Below are positions 43,442-51,327 of a stretch of DNA of 64,000 nt, piece by piece. The position numbers and the translations under genes are program-made. The notes beneath the pieces are model-generated. The model saw only the letters and a list, made by a program, of their open reading frames with translations, did not search any database and was not told the DNA's origin. The stretch lies in the NCBI GenBank assembly GCA_017428485.1, contig JAFRQT010000044.1:1-64000 (forward strand). The letters run 5' to 3'. The number at the start of each line of letters is the position of its first letter. Within the stretch, counting starts at the first letter, position 1. Source of the stretch: Bacilli bacterium (GTDB lineage Bacteria > Bacillota_I > Bacilli_A > RF39 > UBA660).

Positions 43442-44288
43442 AAATTTTAATGAATGGTTGAGTAAATTTAAAACAAGTATATCAGATTATACTTATTATG
43501 TTGATTTTGAAAAAATTTATAAGAATGTAGATAAAGTAAAAGTAGAACTTAATATTTTAAATTCCTTAATTGGTAGTAAAAATATTGAAGAAGAATTTCA
43601 AAATATATTAATTAAATATCCTGAAACTTTAGAATGCATTCCATTATTACTTGCAGTGCGTTCAAGAGAAATATTTGTTAAAGATGAAATAAATGAATAC
43701 TTATTTAAGTTTGATAAAATGGTTTATTCTATGAAAGATTATATTAGATTTATGAAAGAAAGTGGCCTATTTGACTTGTTACAAAATCATATTATAAATA
43801 ACTTGCATGATTATGTTTTAGGTATAGAAGTTGGTCTCGACTCAAATGGAAGAAAAAATCGTGGTGGGCATCTAATGGAAAACATAGTTGAATCATATAT
43901 AATTAAATCGGGTTATAAAAAAGATGTTAATTATTTCAAAGAAATGTATTTAAAGGACATAGAAAAGAGATGGAATTTAGACTTGTGCGAAATGTCTGGA
44001 AATAATACATCAACAAAAAGGTTTGATTTTGTTATTAAAACTGATAAACAAGTATATGTAATAGAAACTAATTTTTATTCTAGTGGTGGCTCAAAATTAA
44101 ATGAAACTGCTAGAAGTTATAAGATGTTAGCACAGGAATCTAAAAAAGTTGATGGAGTAACATTTATTTGGTTTACTGATGGGACTGGTTGGAATAGTGC
44201 TAGAAAGAATCTTGAAGAAACATTTAATGAATTAGAAACAATGTATAATATTGATGACCTTGAAAATGGTGTAATGGATAATTTGTAA
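43434..44288 (+). CDS. dpnB: type II restriction endonuclease DpnII (GATC)
   Basis: 284 residues, the right length for DpnII/MboI. The family block GLDSNGRKNRGGHLMENIVE is near residue 140. The PD-(D/E)XK-like core is seen as KRFDFVIKTDKQVYVIETNFY (Asp near 198, Glu near 211). It should cut unmethylated GATC. Strong RBS AAAGGAGGTA. Its neighbours dpnM and dpnA provide the protecting methylation. Confidence 0.92.
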   Translation: MARNFNEWLSKFKTSISDYTYYVDFEKIYKNVDKVKVELNILNSLIGSKNIEEEFQNILIKYPETLECIPLLLAVRSREIFVKDEINEYLFKFDKMVYSMKDYIRFMKESGLFDLLQNHIINNLHDYVLGIEVGLDSNGRKNRGGHLMENIVESYIIKSGYKKDVNYFKEMYLKDIEKRWNLDLCEMSGNNTSTKRFDFVIKTDKQVYVIETNFYSSGGSKLNETARSYKMLAQESKKVDGVTFIWFTDGTGWNSARKNLEETFNELETMYNIDDLENGVMDNL

Positions 44289-44317
44289 AATCGATAATTA
44301 TTGTGGAGGAAGAGATA

Positions 44318-45250
44318 ATGAATATAGGAAAACTAAAAGAAGTTGATATAAGAAATTTATGGAAAAATGAAGAACGTGATTTTTCAACTTGGCTAGCAAA
44401 AGAAGAAAATATAGAATATTTGAATAACATACTTGGCTTAAATTTAACAGATATAAGAAGAGAAGAACACGTTGGTTCTTTTGAATGTGATATTTTTGCA
44501 AAAGATGAAACGAGCGATACAAATGTTATTATTGAAAATCAACTAGAGAATTCTGATCATAACCATTTAGGAAAAATAATTACCTATGCATCTGGCTTAA
44601 ATGCTAATGTGGTCGTGTGGATAGTTAGAAGAGCAAGAGAAGAACATAGGAGCGCTATTGAATGGTTGAATAATAATACAAATGATGATATAAATTTCTT
44701 TTTAATAGAATTACATGCATATTCAATTGGAAGCTCTGATCCGGCACCAATGTTTGAGGTTATTGAAAAACCAAATGAATTTATCAAGAATCATAAAAAT
44801 ACAAGCATAGGTAATAATGAAAAAATAATGAATAGAGCTAGAACTGAATGTTTAGAATTTTGGACATTGTTTAATGAGACCCTAGAAAATAGAGGTAAAC
44901 CATTTAATGTTAGAAAAGCTACGCCTCATCATTGGTATGATGTCGCTATAGGATCAAGTAAAAGTCATATTGCTATTGAATTAGTAAATTCAGATAATTT
45001 AATCAGAATTGGATTGTATATGAAAAATGATTATGAATTTTTTGATAAATTATTTGAGAACAAGGAAAACATAGAAAGAGATCTAGGACTAAAGTTGGAC
45101 TGGGATAGGGAATGCTCAGGATTAGTAAGCCGAATCAAATATAATTTAAAAGGATTAAATTATAATGACCATTCAAATTATGAAGAATTAATAAATTCAT
45201 CAATAACTATAGCTAATAAAATGCAAAAGACATTTAAAAAGTATTTATAA
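44318..45250 (+). CDS. DUF4268 / PD-(D/E)XK nuclease-like protein
   Basis: 310 residues from the ATG at 44318 (GTGGAGGAAG upstream). The N-terminal nuclease-like fold has VGSFECDIFAKDE and NVIIENQLENSDHNHLGKIITYA, giving the D...ExQ core of a PD-(D/E)XK variant. The C-terminal DUF4268 block has EFWTLFNETLENRGKPFNVRKATPHHWYDVAIGSS. Common in restriction loci. Last gene of the DpnII operon and closed by a terminator. Confidence 0.8.
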   Translation: MNIGKLKEVDIRNLWKNEERDFSTWLAKEENIEYLNNILGLNLTDIRREEHVGSFECDIFAKDETSDTNVIIENQLENSDHNHLGKIITYASGLNANVVVWIVRRAREEHRSAIEWLNNNTNDDINFFLIELHAYSIGSSDPAPMFEVIEKPNEFIKNHKNTSIGNNEKIMNRARTECLEFWTLFNETLENRGKPFNVRKATPHHWYDVAIGSSKSHIAIELVNSDNLIRIGLYMKNDYEFFDKLFENKENIERDLGLKLDWDRECSGLVSRIKYNLKGLNYNDHSNYEELINSSITIANKMQKTFKKYL

Positions 45251-45277
45251 AATCACAAGAATTAATCTTGTGATTTT
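45249..45277. terminator. bidirectional terminator
   Basis: A 12-bp stem, AAAATCACAAGA / TCTTGTGATTTT (45249-45260 / 45266-45277), between the DpnII operon and the convergent DUF3173 gene. Confidence 0.9.
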
Positions 45278-45510
45278 TCTGTGAATAAATCTAAATATTT
45301 TTTATCAATGCATAGTTTTTTTACTACAAAACTTGTTGGTACTTTGTATGTTGGTACTGAGTATCCCATACTTTTTAGTTCATCAGTAATTTGATTTTTG
45401 ATTCTTCTTGCTTGTAGTTTTCCAACTCCAGCAAGCTTTTTAATGTCTTCAGTTGAGCACCATTGTTTTGATATTATTTTGAGTATTTCTTCATTTGTAA
45501 TTTGTTTCAT
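45262..45510 (-). CDS. orphan DUF3173 protein
   Basis: 82 residues. ILKIISKQWCSTEDIKKLAGVGKLQARRIKNQITDEL is the same helix-turn-helix type as the protein at 31420. In element 1 this family is followed by the integrase, but here the gene points the other way and no integrase exists. It sits about 200 bases inside the right attachment core, so it marks the end of a second element. RBS AAAGGAA. Confidence 0.75.
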   Translation of the reverse strand: MKQITNEEILKIISKQWCSTEDIKKLAGVGKLQARRIKNQITDELKSMGYSVPTYKVPTSFVVKKLCIDKKYLDLFTEKSQD

Positions 45511-45797
45511 TATTGGTTTTTCCTTTCTTTTTTTGGGTTCCTTCCGTTGAACACTGATGTTGGTTTAAAGAATGTGAAAATTCTCCACCACTCAGTCCAC
45601 CACTAAATTTGTGGTTTTCTACGGAATATCAGAGCGCATTTTAGCATATAGTAGATTTGCAATTTCCTATAATAGCAGAGACTAGCTTAAAAGACACACG
45701 ACGGAGGGCTTGCCCCTGAAGAGAGCATATGTTTAATTATTTATTCATTTTTATTTCTATTTTTATGTTAAAATATTAGTGTAGGGGAAGTGATAGT
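45511..45797. other. right end of element 2 and chromosome junction
   Basis: No gene seen. CTCCACCACT (45583-45592) and GTCCACCACT (45595-45604) form a direct repeat; the reverse complement of this block occurs at the left end (33536-33546). GCATTTTAGCATA near 45636 matches left-end motifs in inverse orientation. GGGCTTGCCC forms a small hairpin just before the CCCCTGAAG core. Confidence 0.45.
45712..45721. other. right attachment-site core (attR)
   Basis: GCCCCTGAAG, sharing CCCCTGAAG with 14471-14479 and 33422-33430. Core chromosomal genes resume 80 bases later. Confidence 0.5.
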
Positions 45798-46433
45798 ATG
45801 AAAGGTATTATTGATGAATTAAAAAGTGAACTTGGTTCTGTTACATTAGTTGCAGTTAGTAAAACTAAAAGTAATGAAGATATAATGAAAGTGTATGATT
45901 TAGGAGTTAGGGATTTTGGAGAGAATTATGTTCAAGAATTAGTTTCTAAAATGGACACGTTACCTCAAGATATTAAATGGCATATGATAGGGCATTTACA
46001 AACTAATAAAGTAAAAGAACTTGTTAAAAGAAATATTTATTTAATTGAATCTGTTGATTCTATTAAATTAGCTAAAGAAATAAATAAAGAAGCAATTAAG
46101 AATAATAAAGTAGTTAATATTCTAATAGAAGTTAAAATATCTAATGATATAAATAAAACTGGATGTAGTGTTGAAGACTTAGATTATTTAATTAATGAAG
46201 CAAATAATTTATCTAATATTAAGTTACTTGGTCTTATGTGTATAGCGCCTTTAACTGATGATGAAGATAAAATAAGAAGTTCATTTAAGGAAATGAAAAA
46301 AATAAAAGATAAATATAAATTAGAATTATTATCTATGGGTATGAGTAGTGATTATAGGGTAGCTATAGAAGAGGGAAGTAATATAGTTAGAATAGGTACT
46401 AAAATATTTGGTGAAAGGAATTATAATAGGTGA
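45798..46433 (+). CDS. YggS/YlmE-family PLP homeostasis protein
   Basis: 211 residues, a little shorter than usual. TLVAVSKTKSNEDIMKVYDLGVRDFGENYVQEL contains the PLP-binding Lys (AVSKTK). WHMIGHLQTNKVKEL, VKISNDINKTGCS, LLGLMCIAPL and LSMGMSSDYRVAIEEGSNIVRIGTKIFGER are all diagnostic. It binds PLP as a TIM barrel and buffers vitamin B6 and amino-acid pools. RBS AGGGGAAG. Confidence 0.95.
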   Translation: MKGIIDELKSELGSVTLVAVSKTKSNEDIMKVYDLGVRDFGENYVQELVSKMDTLPQDIKWHMIGHLQTNKVKELVKRNIYLIESVDSIKLAKEINKEAIKNNKVVNILIEVKISNDINKTGCSVEDLDYLINEANNLSNIKLLGLMCIAPLTDDEDKIRSSFKEMKKIKDKYKLELLSMGMSSDYRVAIEEGSNIVRIGTKIFGERNYNR

Positions 46434-46448
46434 TTATTATTTGATTTA

Positions 46449-46607
46449 ATGTTTAATGATAATAAAGGTGAAAACAAAGATAATAAAACACATGAAGATT
46501 GGGAAGAAGAAAAGGAAAAATTAATTAAAGAAGAAAAATATGATGAATATAATTTTGAAGAAGAAGAACTAGAAGAAGATGATTACTATTATGAGGATGA
46601 TAAATAA
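46449..46607 (+). CDS. small acidic protein
   Basis: 52 residues, very acidic (EEEELEEDDYYYEDD near the end), starting MFNDNKGENKDNK. It follows the YggS gene by 15 bp. The RBS is weak (AGGTGA 17 bases upstream). Possibly a real small protein in an operon with yggS, possibly chance. Confidence 0.4.
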   Translation: MFNDNKGENKDNKTHEDWEEEKEKLIKEEKYDEYNFEEEELEEDDYYYEDDK

Positions 46608-46676
46608 TATATATAAAAAATTGATTATGGTTTTTTTATTGTGAATTTGCTATAATAATCAGCCGAGGTGGTTTTG

Positions 46677-47855
46677 ATGAATTTATTATTACCCAATCAA
46701 AATGAATTAAAGCCTGTTAAAAATAATAGTTTATTTTATGACTGTGGTTTTAATGAGGATTTTAATAAATTATCATTTAAAACTAAATTACAAGTGTTAT
46801 GCGATATAGTTCGACAGAGTATTTATCCTTGTGGTAAACCTAATCCTGATAATGATTTAACTACAATGACCGGTAATTGTTATACATCATCATTTATTCT
46901 TATGGATTATTTAAAACAATTAGGACTAGGAAAAAATCATAGATGTGTACTTGCTAGAAAAAGATCTTTTGATTTAGATGAAGTAACAACTATACATGTA
47001 GTATTGCTTGTCGATTACAATGGGCATACTTATCAAGTTGATTCATCACCTTTTCCTGGCTATAAGTATGGTAGCGTTGATGATATAACTTTTAACAAAA
47101 TATATGATGAGTATGTTTTAATTGATGAAAATATTAATAGTTTATTAAACAAATTTAGGAAAATAATATGTGATGAAAGCTACGTTAATGTTGAAGAATG
47201 CATTAAATTATGTGAAGTATTAACTGATTATCCAATATTAAAAGGATATGCAGCTCTTGCTTTGAAGTGTGTTAAAAGGCGTATAAAAAATGAAAATTGT
47301 AAAACTAAAATACAATCCATTATAAATAATATTAAGCCATATAACTCTTTGAATGGTGATATGGCTAATGCTGTTAGAGAAAGATTAAATTTGGAATATG
47401 GAGTCTGGTATAGTGAATTAAATGATTTGATTAGTAGTAAAAGTAATTATAAAAGGCAGTTAGAATTATTAACATGGATTAATCAAGAAAATCGCTGGTA
47501 TAACAAGTCTAAAGTGCCACAATATAATATAAATGGGCAAAATTATAGGTTGTCTTCTTTTACTCCTAGATTCATGCTAGATAATCACCTATTTTGTATT
47601 ATTAACGATAAAAATAATAATAATGATTGTGTTCTTAGTTACACTTGTGACTACTCTGACAAAACTGGCATTATTCCATTTGATTATACTGGCTCTGCTC
47701 ATGTTGAGTTGTTTGATAGAAAAGTAAAAACTGATGCATTATATACTTCAAGCAATTGCGTTGAAAGTTCATTATATTTTCTTAGTGGATTTCCTTATGA
47801 AATGGTTATGAATAAATTTATGTATCCTAATCCACGATTAATCAAAAAATCTTGA
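46677..47855 (+). CDS. transglutaminase/arylamine N-acetyltransferase-like Cys-His-Asp protein
   Basis: About 392 residues from the ATG at 46677 (CGAGGTGG upstream). A papain-like triad can be read: Cys in TGNCYTSSFILMDYL near residue 75, His in TTIHVVLLVDYNG near 110, and Asp in TYQVDSSPFPGYKYG near 122. The order and spacing resemble arylamine NATs and bacterial transglutaminase-like folds. The remaining 260 residues are not recognised. It directly precedes the phosphatase/glycosyltransferase operon and may process its product. Confidence 0.6.
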   Translation: MNLLLPNQNELKPVKNNSLFYDCGFNEDFNKLSFKTKLQVLCDIVRQSIYPCGKPNPDNDLTTMTGNCYTSSFILMDYLKQLGLGKNHRCVLARKRSFDLDEVTTIHVVLLVDYNGHTYQVDSSPFPGYKYGSVDDITFNKIYDEYVLIDENINSLLNKFRKIICDESYVNVEECIKLCEVLTDYPILKGYAALALKCVKRRIKNENCKTKIQSIINNIKPYNSLNGDMANAVRERLNLEYGVWYSELNDLISSKSNYKRQLELLTWINQENRWYNKSKVPQYNINGQNYRLSSFTPRFMLDNHLFCIINDKNNNNDCVLSYTCDYSDKTGIIPFDYTGSAHVELFDRKVKTDALYTSSNCVESSLYFLSGFPYEMVMNKFMYPNPRLIKKS

Positions 47856-47880
47856 CAATTGTTATTTGTTCTATTATAAT
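47852..47880 (+). promoter_or_regulatory. consensus sigma-A promoter of the glycosyltransferase operon
   Basis: TTGACA (47852-47857), 17-bp spacer, TATAAT (47875-47880): a perfect consensus that overlaps the end of the upstream gene. About 50 bases of leader follow before the next start codon. Confidence 0.8.
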
Positions 47881-47937
47881 ATCTTCAAATATTTTATGAA
47901 GTTGTTTTTGCAGTAAAAAAATGATGGAGTTATAGTT

Positions 47938-48642
47938 ATGGAAAAAAATAGTTTTATTATTTTAAGACATGGATATGATGATCATAGTTATATTGACGGA
48001 AAAAATGACACCCCACTTATCTCTCGTGGAATAAAAGAATCCACTGCTGCTGCGGCAAAATTAGCTAGTTTAGTTGCGGTTAGAGATACGATCATTAGAT
48101 ATTCAACAAAACAAAGAGCTCATCAAACAGCAGAAATGATTAAACACGCTTTAGAAGAAAAAAGTATTAATTGTAAATGTATAGAAGACTTTGGATTAAC
48201 AGAATTATTCCAAGGGGTTTTTAATTTCAACGGTTTAACTCATGAAGAAAGAGGTCAATTCTTACATAATTGTTGGGTAGATTTTGAAAAATGTAGAGCA
48301 GAGGGGAATATTTACCATCGATTTGGTCAAAATCAAGATAGAAGTGTAATTTTAGAACTTGGCGAAAATCATGCTGAATGGTCAGTTAGAATTGCCCAAG
48401 GTTTTTTGCATATAATAAATGATCTTGAAAATAATAAGCAGTCTATCAATGTTACTCATAGAGGAGCAACTTTCGAAATAGATAGATTAGTTCAACTGGC
48501 TAATGGACAAATACCAATGAGAGAAGTGGAACAATATGAGGCAGTATGGATGCCATATTGCCAAGATTACTCATTCCATATAGATAATTTAGATAAAGCA
48601 AAAAGTTTAGTATACAAATATATTGATTCAAGGAGTAAATAA
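47938..48642 (+). CDS. histidine phosphatase superfamily protein
   Basis: 234 residues. Catalytic RHG in IILRHGYDDHSY, STKQRAHQTAEMI (the S..R..QTA element) and the second His in NVTHRGATFEI. ELFQG corresponds to the acid/base Glu region. It is expected to dephosphorylate a small molecule, perhaps a sugar phosphate made by the adjoining enzymes. First gene after the consensus promoter; it overlaps the next start by one base (TAATG). Confidence 0.85.
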   Translation: MEKNSFIILRHGYDDHSYIDGKNDTPLISRGIKESTAAAAKLASLVAVRDTIIRYSTKQRAHQTAEMIKHALEEKSINCKCIEDFGLTELFQGVFNFNGLTHEERGQFLHNCWVDFEKCRAEGNIYHRFGQNQDRSVILELGENHAEWSVRIAQGFLHIINDLENNKQSINVTHRGATFEIDRLVQLANGQIPMREVEQYEAVWMPYCQDYSFHIDNLDKAKSLVYKYIDSRSK

Positions 48643-49733
48643 TGAAAATTATTATTAATCAGCCTAGGGCGTCATATTTTGTTGGTGGAGCTGAAATGAT
48701 CTCATTTGATCACGCTATTAATATGTTAAAATTGAATAATGAAGTTTATTTCTTTACCATTGATCCTAAAAGCATAGGATTAAAATATTCTATTCAATTT
48801 GAAAAATTTTATAGAAATTATAGTGATCAAATACATATCATACAAATTAATCAAGACTCTAGAGTCAAATACATTTATGATATTGAACCTGGTGAAGATA
48901 GATGTAGATGGAATGTTGAATCAATGTTTTATAATCAAAAATTATATGATTACTTAAATGATCATAATGATAAATATGATGTAATATTCTCTTATTATAA
49001 TTTAGATTCTGTATTCATTCCAAGAAATAAAATTGGTAAAAATGTATTATATTTATGTGGAATACCTAGAAGCCAAAATGATTTTCAAGGTAGTTTTTTA
49101 TATGCATATGATAAAATAATAGCAATTTCTAAAGAAGTTAAAGAATCATGGAAGAAATATGCTAAAAATGGAATAGATGTTATTTCTACCGGAGTAGATT
49201 GCGATAGGTTTTCTTTAAAAGAGTATAAAGATAGTAGTACTATTAATTTATTATTTGTTGGTAGATTAATAAGTAGAAAAAATATAGACATGATTATCAA
49301 ATCATATAAAAAGTTGTATAATAAATATGATATTAAACTAACTATAGTTGGCGATGGACCTGATAGAAAAAGATTGGAGCGAATTTTTGATAAGTGTATA
49401 TTCACTGGTGTGGTTGCTAATACTGAAGATTATTATAAAAATGCAGATATTTTTGTTACTCCATCTAAATTTGGAGAAGGACTTCAGGGAACTATTTTAG
49501 AAGCAATGAGCTGTGGTTTAACTATAGTTGCTACTAACACTAAAATTAATAATAGGCTTCTTTCTAATAACAGGGGATTTTTATGTGAGCCAGAAGTTAA
49601 TTCAATAGTGGAAGCAATTAAAAATGCAATTAATGCAAACAGAAAGTCAATCGCTTCTAAAAATCATAAATATGTTGTTGATAAGTATAGTTGGTTAATT
49701 AAAACAAAAGAGTTATTGGAGGTTTTAAAATGA
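48642..49733 (+). CDS. GT4-family glycosyltransferase
   Basis: 363 residues, GT-B fold. The N-terminal part binds the acceptor (INQPRASYFVGGAEMISFDHAINML). The C-terminal nucleotide-sugar domain has LLFVGRLISRKNIDMIIKSYKKL, LTIVGDGPDRKRLE, YYKNADIFVTPSKFGEGLQGTILEAMSCGLTIVAT with the E-x7-E motif. Donor and acceptor unknown. Overlaps the next gene by 4 bp. Confidence 0.9.
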   Translation: MKIIINQPRASYFVGGAEMISFDHAINMLKLNNEVYFFTIDPKSIGLKYSIQFEKFYRNYSDQIHIIQINQDSRVKYIYDIEPGEDRCRWNVESMFYNQKLYDYLNDHNDKYDVIFSYYNLDSVFIPRNKIGKNVLYLCGIPRSQNDFQGSFLYAYDKIIAISKEVKESWKKYAKNGIDVISTGVDCDRFSLKEYKDSSTINLLFVGRLISRKNIDMIIKSYKKLYNKYDIKLTIVGDGPDRKRLERIFDKCIFTGVVANTEDYYKNADIFVTPSKFGEGLQGTILEAMSCGLTIVATNTKINNRLLSNNRGFLCEPEVNSIVEAIKNAINANRKSIASKNHKYVVDKYSWLIKTKELLEVLK

Positions 49734-51310
49734 ATTTAATATTTTTAAGACATGGAGAAGCTACAGATAATGTAAAAGAAATTATTTCTGATAGAGAAAT
49801 ATATTTCTCAGTATTAACAGAAGCAGGAATTGAAACAGTAAAAGAATCTATTAAGGGTTTACCAGATAAAATAGATAAGATGTATGTTTCACCATTTCCA
49901 AGGACAATACAGACAGCTAATTTAGTTTATAAACATTATCCTAAATGTGAAGTAATTATTGAAAATAGATTACATGAGATATATCATGGAAAATACACTG
50001 GGCTTAAAAATAATGAAGATTTAGATAATATTAGGATACGACAAATTGGAGGAGACTATTTCGTTAGATTTGGGCAATATGGTGAAAATAAATATGAAAT
50101 AGAGGAAAGATTAAGTAATTTTTTAGTTGATGTATATAACAATAATATGTCTTATAGTACTGTTTTAATAGTATCACATGGATCAATCACTTCATATATG
50201 AAGAGACTTCTTAGTATAAAGTCTCCCCATATTCAAACTGGTAAAATGGAGAGGTTTGATGATGTGGATTTTTCTCATTTATTTAAATACATTAGAAAAC
50301 TAAAAAGTATTAAAAACAAATGTATTAAAGATAGAATTAATATTATTAATAATCTTAGTATATGTGATATTACTAAAAAGAATTTAATTAAACTTTGTAA
50401 AAAAGAATTTAATTGTATTGAATTTCCAGATGATTATTTTAATTCATTAATTGATGGGTTTGCTACTAACAATTTAAAGCAAATAAGTGATGGTCATTTT
50501 GATAATGGAACTATATTAATATGTTTTTACAATAATAGTTCAAATCTTATCGATTTGTTTATGAATCATTATATTAGTCTTGGTATTAAAAATTATGTAT
50601 TAATTGATAATAATTCAACAGATAATTCAACTGAGTTATATAAAAAGTATTCCAAGAAAGCTAATATATCTTTTTGGAAAATTACTGATAAATTTAACTG
50701 TAATAGTATGAGCGGATGGAAACAAAGAATAATGGATTATTATGGGATTAATCGTGGATATATTACTGTTGATGCGGATGAATTATTAATATATAAAGAT
50801 TATAAAACAATTAAGTTTGATGAATTTGTTAAAAAGCAAAAGGCTAAATGTTTGAAAACAATGATGTTGGATGTATATAGCAAAGAAGGTTTATATAAGG
50901 GGACTCTTGAAGATTATAAATATGTAGATAAAGGTACATATAAAGTTAGTGAGAGAAAACCATATGGTGTTCGTTTTTATGGTGGACCAAGAAGTAGAAT
51001 GTTTGGAATAAATCCTAGTTTACAAAAAATACCATATATGTTTTATACAGGAAAAGAAACATATGTTAATGATCATTATTATTATCCATTTGATGTTAAT
51101 AATAAAGCATTATTTTGTACATATTTGTTACATTATAAATTTTTACCCGAAGATAAAGAAAAGTATGAATTGTTTGTAAAAGATGAAAGACATTGGAATA
51201 ATTCAAGTGAATATAAAGCATATAACAAAGTGTCAAAAAATGATAAAAATGCAACTTTTTATGATGAAAATATTTCAATAAGACTCGAGGATATAGATTA
51301 TAAGTTTTAG
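49730..51310 (+). CDS. histidine phosphatase-glycosyltransferase fusion
   Basis: 526 residues with two catalytic domains. Residues 1 to about 190 are a histidine phosphatase (IFLRHGEATDN, SPFPRTIQTANLVY, ELHEIYHGK-type Glu, second His in VSHGSITSYM). Residues about 250-500 are a GT92/GT2-like glycosyltransferase (LIDLFMNHYISLGIKNYVLIDNNSTDNS and DADE metal site in ITVDADELLIYK). I do not know this fusion from a characterised protein. It supports a reaction in which phosphate removal and sugar transfer act on the same intermediate. Confidence 0.82.
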   Translation: MNLIFLRHGEATDNVKEIISDREIYFSVLTEAGIETVKESIKGLPDKIDKMYVSPFPRTIQTANLVYKHYPKCEVIIENRLHEIYHGKYTGLKNNEDLDNIRIRQIGGDYFVRFGQYGENKYEIEERLSNFLVDVYNNNMSYSTVLIVSHGSITSYMKRLLSIKSPHIQTGKMERFDDVDFSHLFKYIRKLKSIKNKCIKDRINIINNLSICDITKKNLIKLCKKEFNCIEFPDDYFNSLIDGFATNNLKQISDGHFDNGTILICFYNNSSNLIDLFMNHYISLGIKNYVLIDNNSTDNSTELYKKYSKKANISFWKITDKFNCNSMSGWKQRIMDYYGINRGYITVDADELLIYKDYKTIKFDEFVKKQKAKCLKTMMLDVYSKEGLYKGTLEDYKYVDKGTYKVSERKPYGVRFYGGPRSRMFGINPSLQKIPYMFYTGKETYVNDHYYYPFDVNNKALFCTYLLHYKFLPEDKEKYELFVKDERHWNNSSEYKAYNKVSKNDKNATFYDENISIRLEDIDYKF

Positions 51311-51327
51311 AAAAATGGAGGTATTAA

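Noticed and set aside
45695-45712. A third copy of the CGGACAAT motif (CACGACGGAGGG)
   Set aside because: Only CACGACGGA matches copy 2; the rest of the motif is missing.
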